A stretch of 64,000 nucleotides of DNA. Source: Pseudoxanthomonas suwonensis. Lineage in GTDB: Bacteria > Pseudomonadota > Gammaproteobacteria > Xanthomonadales > Xanthomonadaceae. Positions 9,022-18,068 of the stretch are shown here, piece by piece. Each line of letters begins with the position of its first letter. The stretch's first letter is position 1. The DNA lies in assembly GCF_000972865.1 (NCBI RefSeq), contig NZ_CP011144.1, forward strand, positions 2,666,001-2,730,000, in the 5' to 3' direction. The translations under genes and the position numbers were made by a program. Under the pieces are notes generated by a model. The model saw only the letters and a list, made by a program, of their open reading frames with translations. It was not told the origin of the DNA and made no database searches.

Positions 9022-12000
9022 ACAGCTTGAGCAGAAAACCACGCGTTCTGGTGCACGGCTGGTACGGCGCGGGCAACGTCGGCGACGAGCTGCTCCTGCG
9101 CATGCTGCACTCCTGGTGCGAAGAGGCAGGCGCGCAGGTGGCCGTGCTCAGCGTCAATCCCGAGTACACGAGGACGGCGCACGGCCTGGAAGCCGTGGAT
9201 GCGAACGATTTTCCGGCAGTCGCGCGGTTGATGTCGCAGTCGGACCTGTTCGTGCTGGGCGGCGGTGGCTTGTTCCAGACGCACTACGCGTTCACGCTGC
9301 CGACGCTGTACTCCTACGGCATGGGTGACGTGGCGTCCTATGCGCGGCCTGCACTGATGGCCCGGCAGATGGGCGTGCCGGCATTGATGTGGGCTCAGGG
9401 CGTCGGCCCGCTCTACGGCGACCAGGCGCGTTCGGTGGTGCGCGACGTGTATGCGAATGCGTTGCGGGCAAGCGTCCGCGACGAGGCTTCGCTGGAGTTG
9501 CTCCGGGAAATCGGCGTCAGTGGTCCGATATCGGTGGCGCCCGATCCCGTGTGGGCGCTACCCGTGAGCCGCAGCGTACCGGCGGATGGGAACCCGGGGA
9601 AGCAGCGCCTCGGACTTGTGGTCCGCCCTTGGGAAATCGACGCAGGTTGGGAAGAGCATTTCCTGGAATCGATACGGGAGGCAGTCGACCCCGCCGCATA
9701 CACCCTGGTCTGGATACCGTTCCAGGTGGGGGAAGAGAACGCTTCCGCTTCCGACGCCCCGCTCATGCGCTCGCTGGCTTCCAGGCTGGAGGGATACGAG
9801 CACGCCTTCGTGGAACTGTCGGACCCCGCCCAGGCCGTGTCCGCACTGGGGGGGTGCACCCGCCTGTTGTGCATGCGGCTGCACGCACAGATCCTTGCCT
9901 TCAAGCTGGGTGTGCCGGCGCTGTGCGTCGAATATGACCCCAAGATGAGCCACACATCCGAGCTCCTGGGGGTTCACGAGGCGTTGCGCGTCAGCACTTC
10001 TGCCCCTGGGGAGCGTTGGCGCCGCGGCCTCGCCGCATTGCTGGCGCCGGACTGTTTCGTGGCGGACGCCGCACGCGTGGATGCCATCGGACGCGACGCG
10101 CTGGAGCATCGGTCCACGCTGCTGGCGGCGATCGGGCATGTGGCCGGCGGCGATGCCACCCGCGTCTGGAGCGACTCCGGCTTCGACTGGCTGGGCACTT
10201 GGTCCTCCGCGTGGCTGCATAGGCAGATCGGCGAACGCGACGGAAAGTTGGCCGTTTTGGAGGATGTTGCGGCGGAGCGTGTCAGGGAGGTCGCCCGCTT
10301 GGAGGAGGAGGCCGAGCTCCGGCGTACCGAACTGCAGGCCGTACGCAGCGGAAAGGACGCCGTCGAAGCCGAGTGCGGATTGCTGCGGAAGTCCAGCGAG
10401 AAGCTTGGCCAGACGCTGGAGTCCACGCGCCAGGAGTCTCTGCTCCTCCACGCCGAGAGCGCTCGCCTCCGGCAGGAGTGCGAACAGCTGCGCCAGGAGC
10501 GCACCTCCCTCCAGGAGGAACGCGGGCAGTTGCGCCAGGAAAGCTCGCATCTCCATGCGGAGCGCGTCCGATTGTACGAGGAGAACAAGGAGCTCCGTAC
10601 CGAATTCTCGCGCCTCGACAACGAGAGCGAGCGGTTGCGGATAGCGCTTGAAAAAGAGCAATTCCATCTCCGTGAACTCGAACGCGACCTGGCCTCGGAA
10701 CGCGATCAGCTCAGCGCCGTCGCGGCATCGCGCGACGAAGCGATGGCAGAGTCAGGGCGGCTGCAGATGACTGTGGCGGACATGCAGGCGCAGGCGGATT
10801 CCGTCCGGCAGATGTTCGATGCCCTCTCTGGCGAGGTGCAGGCGCTGAGGGTCAGGAACGAGGAGTCGAGAGCGCATATCGATTCCGTCGAGCGGGCACT
10901 TTGGGAGCGCACGCGAGAGTGCGAGAGAATGACGGCGAGCTTGTCTTGGCGCATTACCCACCCGATCCGCTTTCTTCGCGCCCTTCTCGTGTTGCCGATG
11001 CCCGAGAAGAAGGAGCTCGTGTACAGCGCGCTCAGGTCGGCGTTCTGGTCGATGCCGGAGCCGCTCCGGAGACGGATGGACAGGCTTCGCACTCGTGTGG
11101 GCAACCGGCACGCCAGGCGGGCCGTCGCGACGGTGCAGGACGCGCAATCCCCGGAGGTCGCCGACTGGCTGTCCAAGGCGGCCTTGGCGGAGCGGATCGC
11201 CATCGTTCCCAGCGCGTTCGAATTCGACGAGCTCGCCAACCAGCGTCCGATCAACCTGGCCAAGTATCTCGCCGGCAAAGGCTACCTGGTGGTCTTCGCC
11301 GCCTGGCAGTGGTCGCGCGGGGAACAGCTGTCGAAGTCCAACCGAATGGTCTTTCCCGGCATCTGGCAGATAGACATGTATGCGTTGATCGACCACTTGG
11401 CCGAACTGGCGCCCAGGCATGACCGCGAATCGGTCTACTTCCTGACCCTGCCGGCACCCGAGTTGGTGGGGCTGCATCGGGTCGCGCGGCAGAAGGGACT
11501 GTCGGTGGTGTACGACATACTGGACGAATGGGAAGCCTTCAATGCCGTCGGCCAGGCGCCTTGGTACTCCCGCGGACACGAAGAGGAGGCGGTGCTGGCC
11601 GCGGACGTGGTCGTCGCTGTCTCGCCGCCGCTGGTGGAGAAGTTCGGGCACCTGCGCACGGATCTTCATGTGGTCGGCAACGGGTACACCGCGGCCGTCC
11701 TCGGCACGGACCACAAATTCGTCGCCGCGCGTGATCGTGGGGAAAGGACGCAGCAGGCAATCGGCTACTTCGGGCACCTGACCGACGCCTGGTTCGACTG
11801 GGGCGTGGTGCTGGAGGCGGCACGGCGGATGCCGAACTGCAGGTTCGAGATCATCGGCTATGGCGAGCCGCAGTGGGTGCGGGACGCTGCCGCGTCCATG
11901 CCCAACCTGGTCCTGATCGGCAAGGTTCCACCATCCGAACTGTGGCGCTACGCGGAAAAGTGGAGCGCGGGATTGGCCCCTTTCAAGCCGGGGCCGCTGG

Positions 12001-12272
12001 CGGTGGCGATCGACCCGATCAAGGTCTACGAGTACCTGTATCTCGGCCTGCCGACGGTATGTACGGGGATTCCGCACCTGGCCTTGCTGCCGGGCGTGGC
12101 GGTCGTCGAAGGCGAGGAGGCGTTCGCCGAGGCCTGCCAGCGGAAGCTGCAGGAGCCGCTCGATCTCGAGGCGGCCGAGCGCGTCCTGGAAGATACGACG
12201 TGGAACGCCAGGTTCGACACGATCATGGGATTCGTCGACGATGGCGGCCTGGGGAAGATGTATGCCGTTTAG
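9018..12272 (+). CDS. Trimodular protein: polysaccharide pyruvyltransferase, long coiled coil, glycosyltransferase
   Basis: 1,084 residues in three parts. Residues 1-375 match the polysaccharide pyruvyltransferase family (CsaB/WcaK): VLVHGWYGAGNVGDELLL, DLFVLGGGGLFQ, QGVGPLYG, APDPVWALP and CMRLHAQILAFKLGVPALCVEYDP. Members add a pyruvyl ketal to sugars using phosphoenolpyruvate. Residues about 405-640 are strongly helical; 484-546 are nine successive heptads each starting with Leu. Residues about 725-1084 are a GT-B glycosyltransferase (VYDILDEWEAF, VGNGY, IGYFGHLTDAWFDW, FEIIGYGEPQW, DPIKVYEYLYLGLPTVCT). An SWRITHPIRF segment seen near GT junctions is at about 645. Cytoplasmic and probably membrane-peripheral. 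The wzt overlap and Wzt_C tail suggest a chain-end modifying role (inference). The coil and GT could instead serve simple scaffolding. Confidence 0.8.
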   Translation: MNSLSRKPRVLVHGWYGAGNVGDELLLRMLHSWCEEAGAQVAVLSVNPEYTRTAHGLEAVDANDFPAVARLMSQSDLFVLGGGGLFQTHYAFTLPTLYSYGMGDVASYARPALMARQMGVPALMWAQGVGPLYGDQARSVVRDVYANALRASVRDEASLELLREIGVSGPISVAPDPVWALPVSRSVPADGNPGKQRLGLVVRPWEIDAGWEEHFLESIREAVDPAAYTLVWIPFQVGEENASASDAPLMRSLASRLEGYEHAFVELSDPAQAVSALGGCTRLLCMRLHAQILAFKLGVPALCVEYDPKMSHTSELLGVHEALRVSTSAPGERWRRGLAALLAPDCFVADAARVDAIGRDALEHRSTLLAAIGHVAGGDATRVWSDSGFDWLGTWSSAWLHRQIGERDGKLAVLEDVAAERVREVARLEEEAELRRTELQAVRSGKDAVEAECGLLRKSSEKLGQTLESTRQESLLLHAESARLRQECEQLRQERTSLQEERGQLRQESSHLHAERVRLYEENKELRTEFSRLDNESERLRIALEKEQFHLRELERDLASERDQLSAVAASRDEAMAESGRLQMTVADMQAQADSVRQMFDALSGEVQALRVRNEESRAHIDSVERALWERTRECERMTASLSWRITHPIRFLRALLVLPMPEKKELVYSALRSAFWSMPEPLRRRMDRLRTRVGNRHARRAVATVQDAQSPEVADWLSKAALAERIAIVPSAFEFDELANQRPINLAKYLAGKGYLVVFAAWQWSRGEQLSKSNRMVFPGIWQIDMYALIDHLAELAPRHDRESVYFLTLPAPELVGLHRVARQKGLSVVYDILDEWEAFNAVGQAPWYSRGHEEEAVLAADVVVAVSPPLVEKFGHLRTDLHVVGNGYTAAVLGTDHKFVAARDRGERTQQAIGYFGHLTDAWFDWGVVLEAARRMPNCRFEIIGYGEPQWVRDAAASMPNLVLIGKVPPSELWRYAEKWSAGLAPFKPGPLAVAIDPIKVYEYLYLGLPTVCTGIPHLALLPGVAVVEGEEAFAEACQRKLQEPLDLEAAERVLEDTTWNARFDTIMGFVDDGGLGKMYAV

Positions 12273-13341
12273 GGTCTGTTTCGCATATCCGTGGGCCACC
12301 TACGGTGGCGTCGAGCGGGTGTTGCTGAATCGCGCTTACGCGTTCATGGCCAAGGGCCTGGATGTCGACATTGACGTCTACTACGCGGCGGACGGCGGCG
12401 GTATGGCCTCGTTCCAGCGTACGATCCGCGAGTTGGGACTGGATTCGCGGATGCGTGTTGTTCCGACTCTGGTTGAATCGGCGTATGACGCCATATTCGT
12501 GATAGATGCGCCGGACATGCTGCCGAAGCAGTTCGGCGCCAGGGCGAAGTGGGTGGTCGAATGCCATACTCCGTACCGCGAGAACCGGGAGTATCTGTCC
12601 CGGCTGCCGGAAGGGGTCCAGCACGTTCTGGTGCCGTCGTCGACCTTCGCCGACACCCTGCAAGCCGAGCGCCCGGAACTGGCGGCGAAGATCACGTTGC
12701 TGCGCAACTGCGTCTCACCGGCGTATGCGGGCGACTTTCCGCGCTTGCCGGCCTGGGCACAGCGGCCACTGCTCTACTTCGGCCGGTTGGACGAGCTGAA
12801 GAATCCGCAGGAGTTCCTGGATGTCCTGGCGGAGCTGGAACGCCGCGCCCCGAACCACTACTTCGGCGTGGTCGTGGGTCCGGAAGTCCCCGGCTACGGG
12901 ATGGAGCGGCGCATCGATGCGGCGGGACTGCGTGGCAGAGTCGTCCAGATGCCGCCGCTGGCCTTCACCCGAACGGCGTTGTTCCTGGCCAGCTGGTGCA
13001 GGGCGGGTGGAATCATGCTTTCGCCCTCGAGGGGCGAAACGTTCGGCCTCGCGGTTGCCGAGTCGATCGCCGCAGGTATCCCGGTAGTGCTGTCGCATCT
13101 GCCGGAACACTCCGAGCTCATATCCGCGGATGCCGGGCACCTGTATCCACTGGGAGACATCGTCGCGGCGGCCGAGAAGGTCATCGCCATCGATACCGAC
13201 TATGAGGCCGCTTCGGAAAGGATGTACGCGCACGCAAGGCGCTTCAGCGACGATGCGTTTGTGTCGGACTGGGTGCGGCTGCTTGTGGAACTGGGGTTGG
13301 AAGTCGCTGGATCTTCAAAGTTCGAGGAAATCGCCCTGTGA
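12262..13341 (+). CDS. Glycosyltransferase, GT4-like (GT-B fold)
   Basis: 359 residues. The first domain starts PFRVCFAYPWATYGGVERVLLNRAYAFMAKG, the usual acceptor-domain glycine loop of GT4 enzymes. The donor domain has LLYFGRLDELKNPQEFLDVL and the SPSRGETFGLAVAESIAAGIPVV motif with the nucleotide-sugar-binding Glu. ATG 12262 is preceded by GGGGAAG and gives the normal N-terminus; it lies inside the end of the previous gene (11-base overlap), as expected for a tightly coupled operon. It ends overlapping wecB by four bases. Donor and acceptor cannot be told; mannose, fucose or ManNAc donors are made by this locus. Confidence 0.88.
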   Translation: MPFRVCFAYPWATYGGVERVLLNRAYAFMAKGLDVDIDVYYAADGGGMASFQRTIRELGLDSRMRVVPTLVESAYDAIFVIDAPDMLPKQFGARAKWVVECHTPYRENREYLSRLPEGVQHVLVPSSTFADTLQAERPELAAKITLLRNCVSPAYAGDFPRLPAWAQRPLLYFGRLDELKNPQEFLDVLAELERRAPNHYFGVVVGPEVPGYGMERRIDAAGLRGRVVQMPPLAFTRTALFLASWCRAGGIMLSPSRGETFGLAVAESIAAGIPVVLSHLPEHSELISADAGHLYPLGDIVAAAEKVIAIDTDYEAASERMYAHARRFSDDAFVSDWVRLLVELGLEVAGSSKFEEIAL

Positions 13342-14450
13342 GTGAGACGAAAAAGATCCTGGTAGCTGTGGGCACCAGGCCTGAGGCAATCAAGATGGCG
13401 CCGGTGATCCTGGCGCTGCGCCGGCAGTCATGGGCTTCCGTGACGGTGCTGGCGACCGCGCAGCATCGCCAGATGCTCGACCAGGTCATGGCTGCGTTCG
13501 GCATTGACGCGGACATCGATCTCAACCTGATGCGTCCGAACCAGTCGCTCCCGGAGTTGACCTCCAGGATCCTGCTGGGTATGGACGAAGTGCTGCGCGA
13601 GAACAGCTATGACGCGGTGCTGGTTCAGGGCGACACGACCACCGTGATGGGTGTGGCGCTGTCGGCGTTCTACCGCAACATTCCCGTGGGTCATGTGGAA
13701 GCGGGCTTGCGCACCGGCGACATCCGCAATCCGTTCCCGGAGGAGATGAACCGCGTCGTCGCGGGACGCTTGTCCAAATGGCACTTCGCGCCGACCCGGA
13801 GCGCAAGCGACAACCTGTTGCGCGAGGGCTTTCCCGCCGAGTCGGTCCACGTCACCGGAAATACGGTGATCGACGCGCTCAAGGCCGTCGCATCGCGCGA
13901 CCTCGATGTCGGCGTGCCGCTGCCGGCAGACAAGCGGCTGGTGCTGGTGACCTCGCACCGCCGGGAAAACTTCGGCGAGCCGTTGCGCAGGATATGCCAT
14001 GCGGTCCGCGAGCTGGTGGAACGGCATGAGGACATTCACGTGCTTTTCCCGGTACATCCCAACCCGAACGTCACCGCGACCGTGGAGGAAATACTGGGAG
14101 GCAATCCCGGCGTGACCCTGACCCAGCCCCTGGACTATCTACCGTTCGTCGCCGCAATGAAGGCCTCGTATCTGATCCTCAGTGATTCGGGCGGCGTGCA
14201 GGAAGAAGCGCCGGCGCTGGGCAAGCCAGTACTGGTCTTGCGTCGCGAGACCGAGCGGCCTGAGGCGGTGGCCGAGGGCGTGGCGGCGCTGGTTGGGCCC
14301 GATTCGGAAGCCATCGTGCGCCAGGCGGGCCGCTTGCTGACCGATCCGGCCGCGTATGCGCAGATGGCCCGTGGTGCATCGCCCTACGGCGACGGCCATG
14401 CCTCGGAGCGCATCGTGCGTATCCTGGGCGCGGATCTGCAGGCCGCCTGA
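13338..14450 (+). CDS. wecB: UDP-N-acetylglucosamine 2-epimerase (non-hydrolysing)
   Basis: Converts UDP-GlcNAc to UDP-ManNAc in the cytoplasm. 370 residues, normal length. Motifs seen: VAVGTRPEAIKMAPVI at the start, VLVQGDTTTVMG, GHVEAGLRTGDIRNPFPEEMNR, VTSHRRENFGEP, HPNPNV and SDSGGVQEEAPALGKPVLVLR, all standard for the family. The start is GTG, sharing GTGA with the stop of the previous gene. There is no UDP-ManNAc dehydrogenase (wecC) in the window, so ManNAc itself, or an acid made elsewhere, would enter the O-antigen. Confidence 0.93.
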   Translation: MSETKKILVAVGTRPEAIKMAPVILALRRQSWASVTVLATAQHRQMLDQVMAAFGIDADIDLNLMRPNQSLPELTSRILLGMDEVLRENSYDAVLVQGDTTTVMGVALSAFYRNIPVGHVEAGLRTGDIRNPFPEEMNRVVAGRLSKWHFAPTRSASDNLLREGFPAESVHVTGNTVIDALKAVASRDLDVGVPLPADKRLVLVTSHRRENFGEPLRRICHAVRELVERHEDIHVLFPVHPNPNVTATVEEILGGNPGVTLTQPLDYLPFVAAMKASYLILSDSGGVQEEAPALGKPVLVLRRETERPEAVAEGVAALVGPDSEAIVRQAGRLLTDPAAYAQMARGASPYGDGHASERIVRILGADLQAA

Positions 14451-14464
14451 CGGCTTGAACGATC

Positions 14465-15757
14465 ATGCGCATCCTGCTGATCGCCCACGACTATCCCCCC
14501 AGCGAATCGCCGCAGGCGCTCCGCTGGCGATATCTCGTGCGTGAGTTGGTGGGCGGCGGCCACGATGTGACGGTGCTTTCCGCCGCGCTTCCGGGCGCGT
14601 CTCCTTTCCGGGGGCGGGGTGACCACGGCGAGTTCATCCATGCGGTCGCTCCTGTGGGTTTCTATCCATGGCTGCTGCGCACCGTGAGGAACCTGCGCGC
14701 GCGCGCCAACGTTACCGTGGACGGTCCCGCGGAAGGCGGTGCCTCGTTGAACTGGCGCGGCCGGCTGCATGCAGCCGGCAACCGGGCGATTGCGTTGTTC
14801 CGCTTTCCCGATGGCGGTGCCGGCTGGATCGGACCGGCCGCGCGCGTGCTCAGGGACATGCTGGCCGGGGCGCGGCCGGATCTGGTGATTACCTCGCACG
14901 AGCCATGCGCCGGCTTGGTCCTCTGGCTTAGTGAGCGACCCGCGGGCGTGAAATGGGTAGCCGACCTCGGTGATCCGGTCCTGTCCGACTACGTGCCCGC
15001 GCGATGGCGGCGGCGCGCCCACCGTCTGGAGGCGGACATGTTCCGCCTGGCCGATCGGGTGGTGGTGACCAACGAGTCAACGCGTGATCTGCTGTTCCGT
15101 CGCCATGGAACTCGAGCCGGGGTCGAAGTCCTGCCACAGGGCTTCGATCCGGCAGACTGCGTTCCGCTTCAGGCGGGAAGTGCCGATCCGTCCGCCCCGC
15201 TGCGCATCCTCTATACGGGTCGCTTCTACGCGTTCCGCACCGGCCGCGCGCTGTTCGAGGCGGTCGCGGCCACGCCCGGCGTCGTGCTTGAGGTGGCTAC
15301 TACCGGGATGACCCGGCTGCTGAGCAGTTTCCTCAAGCACCATCCGCAGTCGTTCCGTCTGCTCGGCGCACTCAGTCACCAACAGACGATGGCCGCCCAG
15401 TGCGCGCGGGATGTCCTGGTGTGCATCGGCAACGATAATCCGGTGCAGACGCCGGGCAAGGTTTTCGAATACCTGGGGAGCGGGCGTCCGATCCTGTACC
15501 TGCGCCAGTCTGCTTCCGACCCAGCCGGTGCATGGGTGGAGCGCATCGGCCGTGGCTGGCAATGCGCGAACGACGCACGCTCGGTCGCGGACAGCCTGCG
15601 CCTACTGCGGGAGCGCAAGGTGCATGGCCAGCTTGAGCAGGGTCTCGACCTGACGATCGGAGCTGTCGCTTCCGAGAGTTGGGCGAGCCGCGGCAGGAAG
15701 CTGGTCTCCCTATGCGAAGATCTGCGCGCGCATTCCCCTCGGACAGCGATGCCTTGA
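14465..15757 (+). CDS. Glycosyltransferase, GT-B fold (GT4-like)
   Basis: 430 residues. N-terminal domain MRILLIAHDYPPSESPQALRWRYLVRELVGGGHDVTVLS is the typical GT4 acceptor domain, with VADLGDPVLSDYVP and VVVTNESTRDLL at the domain end. The donor domain carries VEVLPQGFDPADC, ILYTGRFYAFRTGRALFEAV and the TPGKVFEYLGSGRPILYL motif. Part of the lps operon, 14 bases after wecB and two bases before the next start. Specificity unknown. Confidence 0.87.
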   Translation: MRILLIAHDYPPSESPQALRWRYLVRELVGGGHDVTVLSAALPGASPFRGRGDHGEFIHAVAPVGFYPWLLRTVRNLRARANVTVDGPAEGGASLNWRGRLHAAGNRAIALFRFPDGGAGWIGPAARVLRDMLAGARPDLVITSHEPCAGLVLWLSERPAGVKWVADLGDPVLSDYVPARWRRRAHRLEADMFRLADRVVVTNESTRDLLFRRHGTRAGVEVLPQGFDPADCVPLQAGSADPSAPLRILYTGRFYAFRTGRALFEAVAATPGVVLEVATTGMTRLLSSFLKHHPQSFRLLGALSHQQTMAAQCARDVLVCIGNDNPVQTPGKVFEYLGSGRPILYLRQSASDPAGAWVERIGRGWQCANDARSVADSLRLLRERKVHGQLEQGLDLTIGAVASESWASRGRKLVSLCEDLRAHSPRTAMP

Positions 15758-15759
15758 CC

Positions 15760-16746
15760 ATGATCCAGAACGAAGAATCGCAAGATCGCAAGAAGCGTAC
15801 ACGTACGCTGCGAATACCGTGGGCCGGACTGCTCAAGGTCGCCGTATCGCTGGGATTGATCGTGGCGCTGGTCGCCTGGGTCGACTGGCCATCTGCGTTG
15901 CGGGCCATGTCCAAGGCGTCGCCGGGCGAGCTCCTGATCGGTTTCTTGTGCATCGTGCCGACGGTGGTCCTCGCAGCCTGGCGCTGGTCGCTGTGCGCGC
16001 GCGCTTCGTCGATTCGCATGCCGATGATGTTCTACGTCAAGGCCACATACGCGGCCCTGTTCGTCGGCCAGTTTCTGCCGGCGGGAGTCGGCGTGGACGC
16101 CGCGCGCCTGGGCTATTTCATGCACGGTCGTGCCCGCCTTTCGCACGCTCTGCAGTCGTTGCTGCTGGACCGGCTCGCTGGCGTGACTAGCGTGGTGTTC
16201 GTCATGGCCATTGGGCTGCCCTTCATCTGGGCAGACCTGCCGCCGCTGCTGCGCGCAGTCGGCATCAGCCTGGTTATCGCCACCGCCTCGGGCTTGTCCT
16301 TGATATTGGTCCTCGATCGGATCCCTTGGCTGGCGAGATACGGCGGCACCGGAAAACGCAGGAAGTTGATCGACGTAGCGTTCGGCGTGAAGCGCACCAT
16401 CGCCTCGCGGGAGACCGCCGGAGCCTTCCTGACGAGTTGCCTGATCTATTGCCTCATGATCCTGGGTGTCGTCTGGATCGGGCGATCTCTGGGATACGAC
16501 GTCCCATACCTGTCTTTGCTTGCCATCGTGGCCATGGCGGTCTTCGTTTCCCTGCTGCCGATCTCGGTCAACGGCTGGGGCGTGCGCGAAGGCGCGATGG
16601 TCGCAGGGCTGGCCGTCCTGGGGGTTTCGAAAGAGGCGGCCCTGGGCACTTCATTGTTGTTCGGCTTCGCGAACGCGGTCGTCACCATCCCGGGTGCATT
16701 CCTGTGGTATCTGCGCCGCAAGCACGAGTCGATCGATCCCCGTTAG
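15760..16746 (+). CDS. UPF0104/lysylphosphatidylglycerol-synthase-type membrane protein (putative lipid-sugar flippase)
   Basis: 328 residues with about eight hydrophobic segments. It matches the membrane domain shared by MprF and the UPF0104 family: FVGQFLPAGVGVDAARLGYFM, LLLDRLAGVTSV, and the conserved PISVNGWGVREGAMVAGLAVLGVSKEAALGTSLLFG. The soluble lysyl-transfer domain of MprF is absent. Related proteins occur with dolichol/undecaprenyl-phosphate sugar synthases and are thought to flip lipid-linked sugars. It lies directly before a GT2 enzyme and a polytopic GT-C-like protein, which supports that role (inference). ATG 15760 gives a cytoplasmic basic N-terminus before the first membrane span. 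Confidence 0.8.
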   Translation: MIQNEESQDRKKRTRTLRIPWAGLLKVAVSLGLIVALVAWVDWPSALRAMSKASPGELLIGFLCIVPTVVLAAWRWSLCARASSIRMPMMFYVKATYAALFVGQFLPAGVGVDAARLGYFMHGRARLSHALQSLLLDRLAGVTSVVFVMAIGLPFIWADLPPLLRAVGISLVIATASGLSLILVLDRIPWLARYGGTGKRRKLIDVAFGVKRTIASRETAGAFLTSCLIYCLMILGVVWIGRSLGYDVPYLSLLAIVAMAVFVSLLPISVNGWGVREGAMVAGLAVLGVSKEAALGTSLLFGFANAVVTIPGAFLWYLRRKHESIDPR

Positions 16747-16769
16747 AACCTGTTTCAAGGAGCATCACC

Positions 16770-18044
16770 GTGAGGAAGTACCTGTATCGAATGCTGGCGC
16801 GGTATGTGCGCATGTACGCACGCCCGGCCGACAAGGCGTTGGAGGTGGATCCGATATCCGCCGATCTGGCCGAGGCCATGGAAGGGATTGGCAAGGTCTC
16901 CACGGCCGGCCTGGGCAGTGGGGAACTCGAAGGCGCCGACTACCTGGTATTCAATGGCAATCTGCACTACGAACAGGATGTGCAGGAGTACCTGGCGCGC
17001 ATCCGCCCGCACGTTCCGGCCAGAAGCCGACTGCTGATCGTGACGTACAACGCCCTGTGGCGGCCACTCATCCAGGCCGCTACCACCTTGGGCATGCGCC
17101 GCAAGACCCTCGAATCCAATTGGCTTGCCGATGCGGATATCGAGAATTTCCTCGAGCTGACCGACTTTGAGCTGGTCCGCAAGGATTCCCGCATCCTCAT
17201 CCCGTTCTACATCCCGCTGCTTTCAGCGCTGGCAAACCGGTACTTGGCCCCGCTTCCGCTGCTGCGGTTCTTCTCGTTGGTGAACGTCTATGTTGCCCGG
17301 CCAGTGTCTCAGGCCCCGGACTGGAGGCCCTCGGTCTCGATCGTCGTCGCCGCCAGAAACGAAGCCGGCAACATCGACAACATCATAGATCGAGTGAAGC
17401 CGCTTGGACCTGACGACGAACTCATCTTTGTCGAGGGCGGATCGTCGGACGACACATGGGAAAGGCTGCTGGCGGCGCAGGCGGCACATTCCGACCGCAA
17501 CATCGTCGTGGCCAAGCAGGATGGCAAGGGCAAAGGCGATGCTGTACGCAAGGGATTCAGCTTGGCCAGCAAGGACATCCTCATGATCCTCGACGCCGAC
17601 CTCACCGTCCCGCCGGAGGACCTGCCCAAGTTCTACGACGCCATCGCCAGCGGCAAGGCCGAATTCATCAACGGCTCCAGGCTTGTGTACCCGATGGAAA
17701 AGGAGGCCATGCGCTTCCTCAACATGCTCGGCAACCGCTTCTTCGCAGCGGCGTTCTCGTTCGTGCTCGGTCAGCGCTTCAAGGACACGTTGTGCGGCAC
17801 GAAAGTCTTGACTCGGGACAACTACATCCGGCTGGCCGCCAACCGTTCATACTTCGGGGAATTCGACCCGTTCGGCGATTTCGACCTGATCTTCGGCGCC
17901 ACCCGGATGGGCCTCAAGGTCATCGAGGTCCCTATCCGCTATCGGGAAAGGACCTATGGGGAAACAAACATTTCCCGCTGGAGGCATGGTGCTCTGCTGC
18001 TCGTGATGCTGGTCTTCGCCAGCCGCAAGCTCAAGTTCATCTGA
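16770..18044 (+). CDS. DPM1-like family 2 glycosyltransferase with degenerate N-terminal methyltransferase domain
   Basis: 424 residues, GTG start with AAGGAG at 16757-16762. Residues about 185-400 are a GT2 domain (SVSIVVAARNEAGNIDNIIDR, DDELIFVEGGSSDDTWE, KGKGDAVRKGF, ILMILDADLTVPPEDLPKF with the DxD, then FINGSRLVYPMEKEAMRFLNMLGNR and DTLCGTKVLTRDNY) of the polyprenyl-phosphate sugar synthase type. Residues 1-165 match the C-terminal half of a class I methyltransferase (DYLVFNGNLHYEQDVQEYL, RLLIVTYNALWRPLIQAAT, NWLADADIENFLELTDFELVRKDSR), but the SAM-binding glycine motif is gone: the place reads KALEVDPIS. The first domain is probably catalytically dead. Neighbours suggest it makes a lipid-linked sugar for a GT-C enzyme. 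Confidence 0.85.
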   Translation: MRKYLYRMLARYVRMYARPADKALEVDPISADLAEAMEGIGKVSTAGLGSGELEGADYLVFNGNLHYEQDVQEYLARIRPHVPARSRLLIVTYNALWRPLIQAATTLGMRRKTLESNWLADADIENFLELTDFELVRKDSRILIPFYIPLLSALANRYLAPLPLLRFFSLVNVYVARPVSQAPDWRPSVSIVVAARNEAGNIDNIIDRVKPLGPDDELIFVEGGSSDDTWERLLAAQAAHSDRNIVVAKQDGKGKGDAVRKGFSLASKDILMILDADLTVPPEDLPKFYDAIASGKAEFINGSRLVYPMEKEAMRFLNMLGNRFFAAAFSFVLGQRFKDTLCGTKVLTRDNYIRLAANRSYFGEFDPFGDFDLIFGATRMGLKVIEVPIRYRERTYGETNISRWRHGALLLVMLVFASRKLKFI

Positions 18045-18068
18045 CGCCGATCGCCAGGAAGCGCGCGC

